From contig NC_052136.2 of the NCBI RefSeq assembly GCF_016086655.4, positions 6,882,001 to 6,946,000 of the forward strand: 64,000 bases of DNA, read 5' to 3'. Source of the stretch: Lepeophtheirus salmonis (Eukaryota; Arthropoda; Copepoda; Siphonostomatoida; Caligidae). The translations under genes and the position numbers were made by a program. Below, one piece after another: positions 48,701-59,199 of the stretch (position 1 is its first letter; every line of letters begins with the position of its first letter). The notes under the pieces were generated by a model. The model ran no database searches and was not told the DNA's origin. It saw nothing but the letters and a program-made list of their open reading frames with translations.

Positions 48701-48885
48701 AAAGTGTCGCTCTGAAAAAAAAAAAAAAATCCAAGTCACTAGTAGATAAATCATTATTTCTAACTTTATATTACATTCGGTTCAAATTGAAGTTGATTTT
48801 ATTAAAAATATCATATTCTACATATACATAAGTAGAAGACTCTCCCCTTTTCCGGGAAATATTTTCTCCTCTTCCAGATTTCCTT
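45755..48885. other. AT-rich region without recognised genes
   Basis: ORFs at 46140-46349 and 46465-46704 have no recognisable motif. The latter includes a less AT-rich patch (46520-46830) of unknown origin. Confidence 0.4.
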
Positions 48886-48889
48886 TTTT

Positions 48890-50270
48890 TGCTAGACAAT
48901 CAAAGAAACTTATTTTTGAATTTTTGACAACCTGACAAGGCGTTGAGTCTTGAATCCGAATGGACCTTGTATCGGTAGGGGTTTGCCTTCAAACCGTGGT
49001 ATTATAACATTCTTAAGAAGCTCCAACTACTCTGAGGAGATCATCTTGAGACCGTTGTCAAAAATGTGATCCTGTATGGCATTTCTGTTATTGGTGATCC
49101 AGCCAAACACCATTATCTTGTACGATAACTTGATCTTCATCGCAGGAGGGAAATTATCTCTGTTTTCTCTTATCCAGCAGTCCTTTTTTGGGTTGTATGC
49201 AGTGTCCAAAGTAAAGTTTGGCTCATCTCTAAATAGTTTTATGATGTCTGGATTTGATTTAAAAATTTAGTGGATTTTCTTGGCTCTTTGCAACATTATA
49301 TCCTTTATCTTAGTGGTAAGATTGCGAAACCTTCCCCTGCTGTAGGACTTCAATCAAGGTAATTTTAGATGGCCTTGACCACTGCCCTTCTACTGATAGA
49401 CCTCCTCCGAGCATGAACAGCCATTGAGATGCCAGGATTTGCTTTTGAGACTAGCAAGAAAGTTTGTCTTTGCGTGAACCACATTAATAAGGGACTTCAG
49501 TTGTTTGCAGACCAGCGATGGGCAAGTTAACTTATCGTTTTAACCAGTATAATTGAATTTAATTATTATTATTTTTTTTGAATAACTAGTTGAATTAAAG
49601 TTAATATTTATAACTATGAAAATTAACCAATTAAGTTAAATTTAAGTTCGAGTATATATTTTTAACTAGTTAAGTTGAAGTAAATTAACTTTAGAGTAAT
49701 TTAAGTTAACTGAAATTGGCTGAAATTTGCTCCACTACTAATTTAATGATCAATAAAAAATTAAAGATTCAAGTTACTACTAAAATAGAACTCAAAGACA
49801 GCTAAAATTTTAGATTTATGAGTTTATGTCTAATTTTAGACTATACGTAAAATTTGATTTAATATCAGAGAAAATATCTTTTTATCGGTTTGATTTGGAA
49901 TGAGTATGTTGAAAAGTTTAGAAAAACAGTTAGTGTTTACAGAGTGTTTAACTAAATCATCGGAGAACTTACGGTTAAAGACAGTTTGTTAGTATTTTAA
50001 CTTAGAATAACAAAATAAATTTAACTTTAACTAATTAATTTAATCAAGTTAAGCTAAAATTAAGATATTGCAGTTTAAATAATTAACAGGTTAAGTTAAA
50101 AATTAATTAACTTATCCAGGTTTAAGTTAAGTTGCATTAACTTTGAAACTCTGTTGCAGATGTAATAGATGGTTCTCTTGGGATATTTTGTGGCTTTTAT
50201 GATTAACTTAGCATCTTTACCAGCCTCAAACAAATCTCCAATGATTTACATTTGTACTCTTGCTGCTTCA
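48890..50270 (-). pseudogene. Mariner transposase split by a hAT-type insertion
   Basis: Reading the minus strand from 50270: IIGDLFEAGKDAKLII and KATKYPKRTIYY (helix-turn-helix) run up to 50162. The insertion 49513-50153 follows. On its other side the frame resumes CKQLKSLINVVHAKTNFLAS, then in shifted frames VHARRRSISRRAVVKAI-like sequence, LKSYSRGRFRNLTTKIKDI and KSNPDIIKLFRDEPNFTLDT (first Asp in FRDEPNF, about 49215). DTAYNPKKDCWIRENRDNFP and SYKIMVFGWITNN follow to the stop at 49027, then LELLKNVIIPRFEGKPLP. The second and third Asp blocks were not found. Using a single copy of the duplicated 8-mer, the frame passes from TIYY through IC to KQLK, which supports insertion into a once-continuous gene. 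Confidence 0.8.
49513..50153. mobile_element. Non-autonomous hAT-type element, 641 bp, with 8-bp target duplication
   Basis: The element starts CAGCGATGGGCAAGTTAACT and ends ...AACTTTGAAACTCTG, whose complement starts CAGAGTTTCAAAGTTAA, so the ends are imperfect inverted repeats beginning CAG as in many hAT elements. It is flanked by TTGCAGAC (49505-49512) and TTGCAGAT (50154-50161), an 8-bp duplication with one change. The inside is a mass of TTAACTT/AAGTTAA words with no coding sequence. Confidence 0.85.
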
Positions 50271-50289
50271 GGGTAAAAATAAACATATT

Positions 50290-52970
50290 AATTATGATAA
50301 CAAAAGGCGAAGTTAGAGTTTAGCAAGATGAACGTACTAAATTTAAAAACAACCAACAATTAGAAATATGTCTTGATACTTCTTCCAATTCCTATATTGT
50401 GTACATTATGTATATGAACTTCAGAGACTCAAATGGAGTAATTGTAATACTACAATGTTCCCTTTTACTTAATCAGTGCAACACCATCTGAACAATTAAC
50501 GAACCATTTAAAAAATATATATATATTGTATTGTACATCATGGTATTAATAATTTCGGAGGTCTAAAACGTGCCCAAAGATTTGCAGTGATTTGTATTAC
50601 ATAGAAATATAACATACTTACATGTATCTCAAACATCTTGAGTGATAAAGGAAAAGTGTGAAATTCTTATTTTTAAAACTAAATTACTATTAAATTAACA
50701 GATAAAGTGACAACTTTGGCCCTTAGCTATAAATTTAAAACAGTACAGGTCAATGGCCAATTTTTTGTAGGTGTAAAACCAGGAGGACGGGATTTCAAGA
50801 GAGAAAACCCTAGCTAACACAAAATAAATGTTTATTTTTTTTAAAACTCCGAATCAATATTTTTAATCCCACGAAAGATTAAACACTTGATACTTGTTTA
50901 TAATGTTTGTTTTTTTAAATTAAATAATTAAAGTCAAATATACCTCAATATTATAATAAACATATATTTTTTTTCGAATTATATATATAACTAATTATTC
51001 AGTATTTCTATCTCCAAACAGTTATTATAATGAATTAATTACAATCAGATTTGGCAATATATCAAACTTTATTTTTTTAGTAATATAGAATATATATATT
51101 TAAAAATGATAATATGAACTGATTATTTGATTGATCCATATTCATATTTATAAATCATAATCAGTATCATAAATGAATATTGCATATATTTACAGCTATT
51201 GATCATCATTATATATTTTTATGAGATGTTTTAATTACTTTTAATTACTACTATCATATAAGATGCTTTGTTTTATGTTGATTCATTAAGTCTTCACAAA
51301 GAGTCATGTAATAATTGTACTTTGACTTATAGTTAGATTAGTCAATAAACGCCTATTGTGATCGTATGAACAATTCTCTGTATACTTTAATTGAATAAAA
51401 TTTTGAAGTACTTAAATATTTTATACTCTTCAGTGAGTGTTTGTGATAAATTTCAGCAACTTACCCATGTATAATACTAAAAATTTGAAGCTAATATCAA
51501 TTTTTCTCTAAACAAACCTTGTTTAAAAAAAAATATTTTAGACTTTAGGTTGAATTATTCAAAAACTATGTTCAAATTAAATCAAATTCATTTAGACACG
51601 CTTTTATTAAGTTATTTCAGTATGTAAAATGTTAATATTTGTTAGTAATGTAAGTAGTTTTATATTGAGAAAATAAAAATTATTAAAAATATGTAATATA
51701 TGTTTTTATATCTGTTCATATGATCCTGTAAAAACAGCCTATTTACTCCGAAAGAACGTACACGTTCAGGAAAAAATAATATATCTTTCATGTACATCCA
51801 TATTAGAGTAATTCCATGTCAACTGAACATGGATTTTATTGCAGGACCATCACTGAATTTGACGACTTTTAGTACAGTTATTAAACAATATAAGAAAACT
51901 CCTTTTGCGAAATTTAAGAAAGATAGGACACACAGGGGCCATTTTAGGGGCGCTCAAAGTTCTGGAAAATGTCAAAAAAAAAAAAAAAAAAAAAAAATAG
52001 CCTTTAGATACCTTTTTCCTTTAAATCCACATTTTTAAATTGACATTCTGAGTAATGAAAATACTTGTACATTTAAATATAAATCTTCATAAACATATTC
52101 TCTATTTTCACTAAAACATAACATCAAATAAAAAATTATTTTCTAAGCAAAATATAAACTCAACAATTGGATTGAGCGCATGCAAAATGAGTATAAATTT
52201 AGCTGGAGAATACTTTGAAAAACAATAAAACCATTAAGGATGATAAATATTTGCATTTTCATTATTAGGCCAGAAATATGTATAGCAGCCTACGTTTACC
52301 TTTCATGTTAGGATAAGTAGTTAGAATAACGGAAGCAGCAGTTTTCAAACTGCTTAACACGTATTATAAAAATTAAAAGACTTTTTCAAAATTTATTTAA
52401 TAACTACTCTGTTTTTTTCTTTTTAAATTCAAGGTCATTCTATAAAATCATAAAAAAACTTTTAAAAAATAGAGTCGTCAAATGTTTATTTCAAAGAAAA
52501 AGTAATCGAAATATTTGTATAGTATTATGTCAAAAATCGTCAAATTTCTAAATTTCTTATGGTAATACTTAATGTTTTTTTCGGGTAATACCCAATATAA
52601 AAGCCTTCAGAAACCATTTATTATAGTGGACTATTTCATTAACTCCGATTGATTTATATGGGGCACCTATTTACACCTCACACGCAACACAATTTTCTAA
52701 TAAAATTATGGGCTTGTCCCATAAACCACATAGTCTGATGAAATTTACACCTGATGTTTCTTTTAGTTGAATGTATGCCCAATTTTTTTTCAGACAACTC
52801 GCAACTATAATTGCAGAAATATTGCCATGTAGAAAAATATTCATTTCGGCGTTAAAGAGTAAAAAAGAAGAAAATACTCATATAATTGTTTCTGATATAC
52901 TTCTTATAATTACAATGATGAAAACTGTATTTGACATTTTTTTAATAAACTAAAAATAAAAACACCAAAT
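50290..52970. other. AT-rich region, no gene seen
   Basis: A 24-A tract lies at 51974-51997. It follows a less AT-rich stretch (51810-51970), an arrangement that would fit a small retroposed sequence with a tail, but no source was recognised. Confidence 0.4.
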
Positions 52971-52977
52971 TATTAGT

Positions 52978-53570
52978 CTATAAAGTTGTGTTGTAATATT
53001 CAAAACATTTTGGATGGAGACCCATATCGCATTTTTTGCACATAAATGAGATCTTGGCCTTAAATTTGACTGGGTTATGTCAAATGGTATTTACCCTCGA
53101 ATCTAGACACTTTTAATAGCTGTGTTAGTCGAGTTCCTTTAACTGGTAAGCATTGTTTACAATAGTCGATAGCAGATATGTAAATATTGGCCACCACAAT
53201 TTTTTTGACGTATCTGGACTCTATACGTACTAATGGCCTGGCCCATAATGTCAATATATCCCATGTGGTTATTACATTGTTGAAAACAAGCAGATTGTTG
53301 AATTATATGATACTTTTTTGTCGTTTTGAATATAACGCTTAGTTGACTTGAGAATAGTAGAGTCAAAATTTGTAGCAACACTCACTTCTTTGTTGTCTTT
53401 CCAGTTTATAAACAGAATATCATCACTTATTCTATGATATACGGCTCCTTGTGGCTCATTTTTTATCACGTTCTTCTCTGAGATAAGCCATTTTTCCATT
53501 AGATTGTTTATACAAGTTTCTGATGCAAGATACCCTCGGGTCTTCAATTCTTCCATTAGAGATATGGCTG
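52978..53570 (-). pseudogene. piggyBac transposase 3' half
   Basis: The minus strand from 53556 reads MEELKTRGYLASETCINNLM, YHRISDDILFINWKDNKEVS and VATNFDSTILKSTKRYIQND. A frameshift follows, then CFQQCNNHMGYIDIMGQAIS and TYRVQIRQKN. These match the late catalytic region of piggyBac-like transposases (I.WKDNK.V...ATNFD; GYVD.MDQ..S.Y...). Near the end, FMCKKCDMGLHPKCFEYY (about 52990-53040) is the C-terminal Cys-rich zinc finger with the CxxC..HxxC pattern. The stop is at 52978-52980. The N-terminal half and the earlier catalytic Asp residues are missing upstream. The expected final Asp in YVD.MDQ has changed in the second position (IDIMGQ). It is dead. Confidence 0.85.
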
Positions 53571-53949
53571 TAAAATACTTACCAAAAAAATCTTATGATA
53601 TAATTAAAGAAATTGAATTCATACTTCAGAATATATCACACTAAATAACTTATTTTTATGTCATTGTTTTTAATTTTTTGTTTGTCGACTCTTTCCCTTG
53701 AGTCCTTTACAAAAAAAAGTTTTACAGTTGACAAAATAATGCAGTGTAGATTTCTACATGCATCAAAGGATTATATAAAAGACTGTATTATTATGCACGT
53801 ACAATGTACAGGGCGACGCATTGAAATTGTCACTTTTCCATTTTGTTAAGAAAAAGTCAACAAGGATATTTTATCAAATTATAAGAAAATCTTAATTATA
53901 AGATAAAGGTATACATACATTAATGAGAACTAACCATTCAAAATTTGAG

Positions 53950-54480
53950 CCTCCAAGGTTTCCAAGGTTGAGCCTTTCTCTAGCCTGGAGTGGAAGCTCG
54001 AGCATAACCAATGAATTTATTCCTGATTAATTAACCCTCACTCATGTTCAATGCGACACATTCAATTCCTTGAAGACGTCAGCATTAAGTTGGTGGACGT
54101 GACGAGCCTTCTTCTCGATTAAGCTCCAAAAAAAATCATCGAGGAGATAAAAATCGTTGAATGAGGGAGGCCCAATTTTTTGTCGAGAAATATTGAAAGT
54201 TGGCAATAAATACTTTAATAATTTTCCTTGAAGTGTGGGATACGGCTTGATCTTCTGCCAAACATACCTTTCATTCATAAAATTTTCTTTGATACAGGCT
54301 AAGACAAATGCTTGGAGAACTCCTATGTCGAATTTGGAGTTCATTTCTGACCCAATCTACGGTTTTTGGCTATAATATATTTCCATATCATCACTTCTCA
54401 TATGTAGATTCCAGCTTTGCTTTTCGCCCAACTACCTCTTTTACTTATATGTTGTTCCACCTTCTTGAGTTAGTAAACGA
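53950..54480 (-). pseudogene. Tc1/mariner transposase fragment (3' part)
   Basis: A 98-codon open frame (54048-54344) contains YVWQKIKPYPTLQGKLLKYL where relatives have the second-Asp block (YVWQQDSAP.HT...), with the Asp lost. It ends in DFYLLDDFFWSLIEKKARHV, the third-Asp block (PLDYFFW in relatives). After the stop, SFHSRLEK-like sequence near 53985 in another frame resembles the C-terminal tail. Upstream frames to about 54480 add only weak pieces. It lies immediately upstream of the piggyBac relic on the same strand, but the two are unrelated insertions. Confidence 0.6.
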
Positions 54481-54728
54481 TGTTTTGTAATAGTTTGAGG
54501 CTCACATCTCATATTTGCATATACATAATAGACAAGAGAATGTAGAATAAATAATGATTCTTTGCTGAAAGAGTTCTTAGTTTTTAACTGGAGATAGAAA
54601 AAAAACTATTCAACCCTTATCAAAATTCAATCAAATAAAAGTTTATTCAAATACTTTTGATCATTTTAAATGACTTGGAAAAATCGAAAACCTGAGTGTA
54701 AAATTTTAATACCTAATCTTGCACATAT

Positions 54729-55060
54729 ATACAGGGTGCTACCTCTATTTAACAACCAACACAATTAATGGATTTTCTCCTAAACTAATTGTTCGATTTT
54801 AATTTGAAAAATTAAAAAGAAAGCTGAATAAAAAAAAAGTTAAATATCAATAAAGGCATCAAATCTACCTCGAAAACAGGAGCAGGTCGTGATGACAGTG
54901 TCCATTGACAGATTCTAAAATTCCTCGCAGATCCTGGACAAGAGCTCCGATTTTGCGTTGCAGGAGGATCTGTTGGCGTGTCGCTCAACTGCAACCCACA
55001 CAAAACAAGTGCATGGGGTTGCATTCAGTGATCATAGAGATCAACTACTGAATCCAACAA
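54729..55060 (-). pseudogene. Possible mariner 3' remnant with terminal-repeat-like end
   Basis: TACAGGGTGCTACCTCTATT at 54729 has the look of a mariner end (TA, then CAGGGTG). On the minus strand, 54870-55030 reads PMHLFCVGCS, a stop, ATRQQILLQRKIGALVQDL and GILESVNGHCHHDLL. This can be aligned loosely to the PLDFFLWG...ATRP...L..RI...GRH tail of mariner transposases. The other end was not found. Confidence 0.35.
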
Positions 55061-55268
55061 GGTCAAAGAAAAGTTCTGACAACCAGGTCAACGTTAAACT
55101 CTTGGCATCGTGTATTATTTACACTACAAATCATCTGCCCTACTCTTTCAGATCTGCCTTTCAGAACAGAGAGATCGCTTGCATCCCTCATCGATTTGAA
55201 TGACTCATCCTAATCTATTTTTTTCTGAATTTGCAATGAAACCCTGATCCCTTAGCAATCGTACCTCA

Positions 55269-55439
55269 TCTTGTTATCTGTACAAATTCATAATCAACTC
55301 CAGACCCATTTAGTTCTGTCCTGACTTTATAGAAAAAGGGACCGTCCAAGTTTAAGAAGATTCCCAGCACAATATTATCTTGTCCGGTACGGATTGCAAT
55401 AAAGACACTCTGCCTTTCCACAATTGTAGAATAAATTCT
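55269..55439 (-). other. Coding-like open segment of unknown origin
   Basis: Between two stops the minus strand is open for 57 codons and has balanced composition: RIYSTIVERQSVFIAIRTGQ, DNIVLGIFLNLDGPFFYKVR, TELNGSGVDYEFVQITR. The alternation of hydrophobic and polar residues suggests real beta-strand-rich protein sequence, in contrast with AT-driven ORFs nearby. No splice sites were fixed. It could be a host exon or part of an unrecognised transposon. Confidence 0.3.
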
Positions 55440-55444
55440 TCATT

Positions 55445-56430
55445 TTTTTAAACCGAGGCCAAACACTTCTGTTTACCGGGAAATACAACAAACAACATCC
55501 TACCTGCATATGAACAGCTGTTGCAGGTGCTCAAAGTTTGTTGCTTCACAACGGCAGTATCTTGTATGTATGTGATTCGTCAATTGAAAAAGAATCTCGA
55601 GCAAAAATCATTATTATAAGAAACTCCCAATTTAGTTTTTCTCTTCTTCATATATATATATATATGACCCAATATGCAACTGTCTTATTTTAGTCAATAG
55701 GGCCTGAGCATTGTTTACTTATATTAGTTTTTAAACAAGACAACAGAGAGCACTTTTTTACCATTTTGTACAAAGAGAAACAGGAAAAAGGCCCAAAATC
55801 ATCTAGTAGCCAAATCAGTCAAACATACCTTTTACTCATTATATCTTTAGTACTCTCAGACTGTAATTATTTCTCCACAATTTTTAAAATTAATCACATA
55901 AATATATTTCATGATATTAAACTCCTACATAGTATTTTATTTGAAACTGTGAACTGTGTTAATTAGTAATATTTTATTAAAAGTAAAGCTATAAATTTGT
56001 ATTTCAATATGATAGCCAAAATTTCATCATAGGAAAAAAGTTATGGCAAATATATATACTGATCATAAGTATTGCATAACTTATTACTTCGTTAATTAAA
56101 CAAAATAATACATTTTCAAATAACTGTGATGTATCAAGAGAGATAACAGCATCAACAGCTGACGATAAAATACATAAGGTCTATATAACAAGGTTTAGGC
56201 AACTAAAAATAAAAAGGTAAAGAAGTGCTGATTTTGATTGAAGCACAATTTTCTTAAAAATAAATTTTGAGCTTTATCTGATTCAATTTTAGGCATATTT
56301 TGAGGCAATTTCTATGACAGTTGAAAAAATACTTAAAGAAGTTCAAAATTAGGAGTGTTAAGAAAATGGCATCAAAAAAATATTCCATTATATTTAAAAT
56401 TTTATAATTGTCCATTTCTGCTAATACAAA
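55445..56430. other. Mostly AT-rich, no feature recognised
   Basis: It includes a short TA microsatellite near 55652-55665 and an ORF at 55766-55966 that I regard as chance. Confidence 0.4.
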
Positions 56431-56439
56431 ACGACCAGG

Positions 56440-59180
56440 TGGAACTCAAGCATATGATGTTGCAATTTGTTTCAATTCTGTTATTGTTTGGTACCATGGC
56501 TTCCCCAAGGATCCCCTCTTATAGACAGAATGGGTGCAACGATGCAAAGAGGAAGATCCAGTCAATCCAAATGCAGCACAGATGTGTGAGCGTCACTTTT
56601 CTCCAGATAATTATATTAAAGATCTCAAAAAAAAGTTACTCGGTCTTCCACTTGTCAAAAACTTAAAAATAGTATTATTCCTTCTATTAATATACCTAGC
56701 CATGCTTGAGACAGATACTTTGGAGTCAAATATGTACGGGAAGAAACTTATTAAAAACATGAGAGCGAAGTCTCGGAAGCACCATAACATTTTTTACAAT
56801 ACAGCTTGAACTTCTTAGCTCCGATTAAAAAGAGTTTAATGTAAATTTGGTTAATAAAAAAAGGAAACGCTTTACTGGAAGCAAAAATTTCGTCGTTTTA
56901 AAACCTTTGATAAGAAACTGAAAGAATCATACACATAATTACACCAGGACTTGGGGTAAAATTATAAAAAAATAAACGATTACTATTTAATTGAATCAAA
57001 GTAATGTTTTTTGTAGGTGTACAAAAAAAAAAAAAAAAAAAAAAATGGATAAAATACAAAAGATTAAAAAGTTTCTCCAAATATATCTGTCTAGAGCACA
57101 GGTTAATAAAATGATGAGCACTAATTCAAAATATCATCAGGCATATGATAAAAATGATGTAACTACGGTTCTCGTAATTAGGTAAGTATTATTATATATT
57201 TGAAAAGTGATCCATATGCATCTGGGCTTTTGAGTACCTAAGGTCTGTAAATTATTGCCTTTACAAAGTAAAGAAGCCAAGAAAGGTGGACTTACCTTTT
57301 TCGGACAACTTAGAAAACACCAAAATTTAACACTCACCTCGTACAATTTCCTGGTAAGTTTTGGCAGAGCTTCAAAGATAAGCACAACTGTTGTGTACCC
57401 AGGATTAATTGTCTCTTGGCCTTGGGAAATTTTCACAGCAGATCATTTTTTATTTTTTTGTAATAGCAAGGAGTTTAAGGCATAACAACTCCAGAGAAAT
57501 GATGAAGAAACTGCTACATCTTAGTCACGGTGCTCTTGACGAATCCATTCTGAATAATGTAAAAAGTATTTTAAATCTCCTTCACAAACTCGCGTAAAGG
57601 CTCTCTCTATATGAATTTCAAATACTCCCCTAGAAAGAAAAAAGTTTAGTTTCTGTAAAGATAAAGTGGTAAAGTCCTCTCACCTTTTCGTGGGTTGCTA
57701 GAAGTTAATGGGAATATTGGTATGTTTAAGAAAAAAGTTAATGAAGGCTACGGAGTAACAGTGAATCACTTTAGTTCTGTACTGCAAATTATATTTTACA
57801 CGTAAAAAAAAAATGAAGTTGTTACCAATTTTTTTTTAATGATGACTTGTATGATGTATTAAAATTTCACCCTATGAGGCTCTATGTAGTCATTAGTTAT
57901 TGATTGTTATATAATTTTGTATGTCACTTGTGTGTAAAGTAAAATAAAGTTTGGTAATTAAGAAAAAAAACAAAATGGTTACACGACTTGAGTGTTGAAC
58001 TGGATAAATTATCATTTGTGAATCCATTGAATGCCTCCCGACAAATGTTTCTATTTCTTGATAGCCCTCATCTAGGTAAACTCATCTGAAACCATCACTT
58101 GCATAGAAGGTTTTCAATTTCCTGATGAAAACAGAAATCTTTTTTCATGGCGAAATTACTCTAGATAAATTTTGTACTGAGATGGCGGAGAGTTTAAAAT
58201 CCATCATAAATTATCTATAGAGCATCATAGTGTCACTGGAAGTGGACGGCAACAAATACTAGTTGCTCGTCAGCTTCTCTCGAGGACATCTGCATGTGCT
58301 ATATCTTACTTTCATGAAGATCAAAAATTAGTCCAAACAAACTTATGTGAACAAAGCAATGCTCTCCAAAAATGTTAATTGATTTGAGCATGAGGATAAA
58401 TGGAGTATCAAATCTACTTCCTTGGCAAAACGGAATTTTGATTTTATTGAAATCTACCTAAGCCCTCTATAATGACCTCAAAAACAAAGGACTCGATTTT
58501 TTTCTTACTGCTCGCCTTAATCAAGACATTTTGGAATTCTTTTTTTTTTCAATAAAAGCTCTTAGTGGAGATAACTCTCATCCATCTTCTTCAAAATTAA
58601 ACAGAGCTTTCAAATTTTCCTCAAAGGAAAAATGACGAAATACTTTTTATAAGACCAGTACTAGAACTTGAGTTTATAATGGATGGACCACCTACATATA
58701 TGTCCTAGGAGATGTCAAATTCCAAAGCAATTCCAAAGCAACTCTCAATTTCTTGATATTGAGGAAAGTTAAAATTTTAGTGAGTGAGTATGAAGTTTTA
58801 GTTGATTCAGAGATAGAGTTAGATACCCATGGTTCCAAAACAAATTTCCAATTTCAAAAAAGATACCAGTGCTTAAGGCATTGTATATGTTGCCAAATGG
58901 ATTGTATCAAGGCTTAAAAATACATATTCCTCATTCAGAACTAAGAATTGTATGAATACCCATGGTATTACAATATCATCTTCGTGGATTTTACATCACT
59001 ACAAAGGTGGCTTGATGGTCCCTTCAGATGATTTTCTATCCTAGTCCCAAAAATTTGATCATACTTTTGGCGCATTTCCTCAAGATGCAATTGATAGAAA
59101 AAAAATGTCATCGAACGCTTCCTTAATGTCTGCAAGGTTAATCATTCATAATGACGTGAAGAGGTCCTTTTGAAGTTTCC
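56440..59180 (+). pseudogene. THAP-domain P-element-type transposase relic 2
   Basis: At 56504-56660 the plus strand gives GFPKDPLL, a stop, TEWVQRCKEEDPVNPNAAQM and CERHFSPDNYIKDLKKKLLG. This is the second half of a THAP zinc finger with its Cys-x2-His (CERH) intact. LKNSIIPSINIP follows in a shifted frame, equivalent to the LK.DAVPSI.. tail. LSRAQVNKMMSTNSKYHQAY (57089-57148) is consistent with the region after the THAP domain. In 58505-58610, QDILEFFFFSIKALSGDNSH matches the QDHLELFFS.IRSRGGFNNNP block of P-type transposases. In 58895-59045, YVAKWIVSRLKNTYSSFRTK and SSWILHHYKGGLMVPSDDFL match the closing YVAGYVA...SWI..ISRGGLTVPSDEFL motifs. It is collinear over 2.7 kb, with many frameshifts. 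Terminal repeats were not found. Confidence 0.75.
57023..57045 (+). repeat. Poly-A tract (23 A) inside the P-element relic
   Basis: A pure A run on the plus strand, between the THAP part and the next recognisable transposase part. Confidence 0.7.
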
Positions 59181-59199
59181 ACTTCTTACTTTTATAAGG

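Noticed and set aside
53570..53600. Splice site upstream of the piggyBac relic (GTAAGT...TTTACAG)
   Set aside because: The motif is present, but no upstream piggyBac exon was found to join, so it is probably chance.
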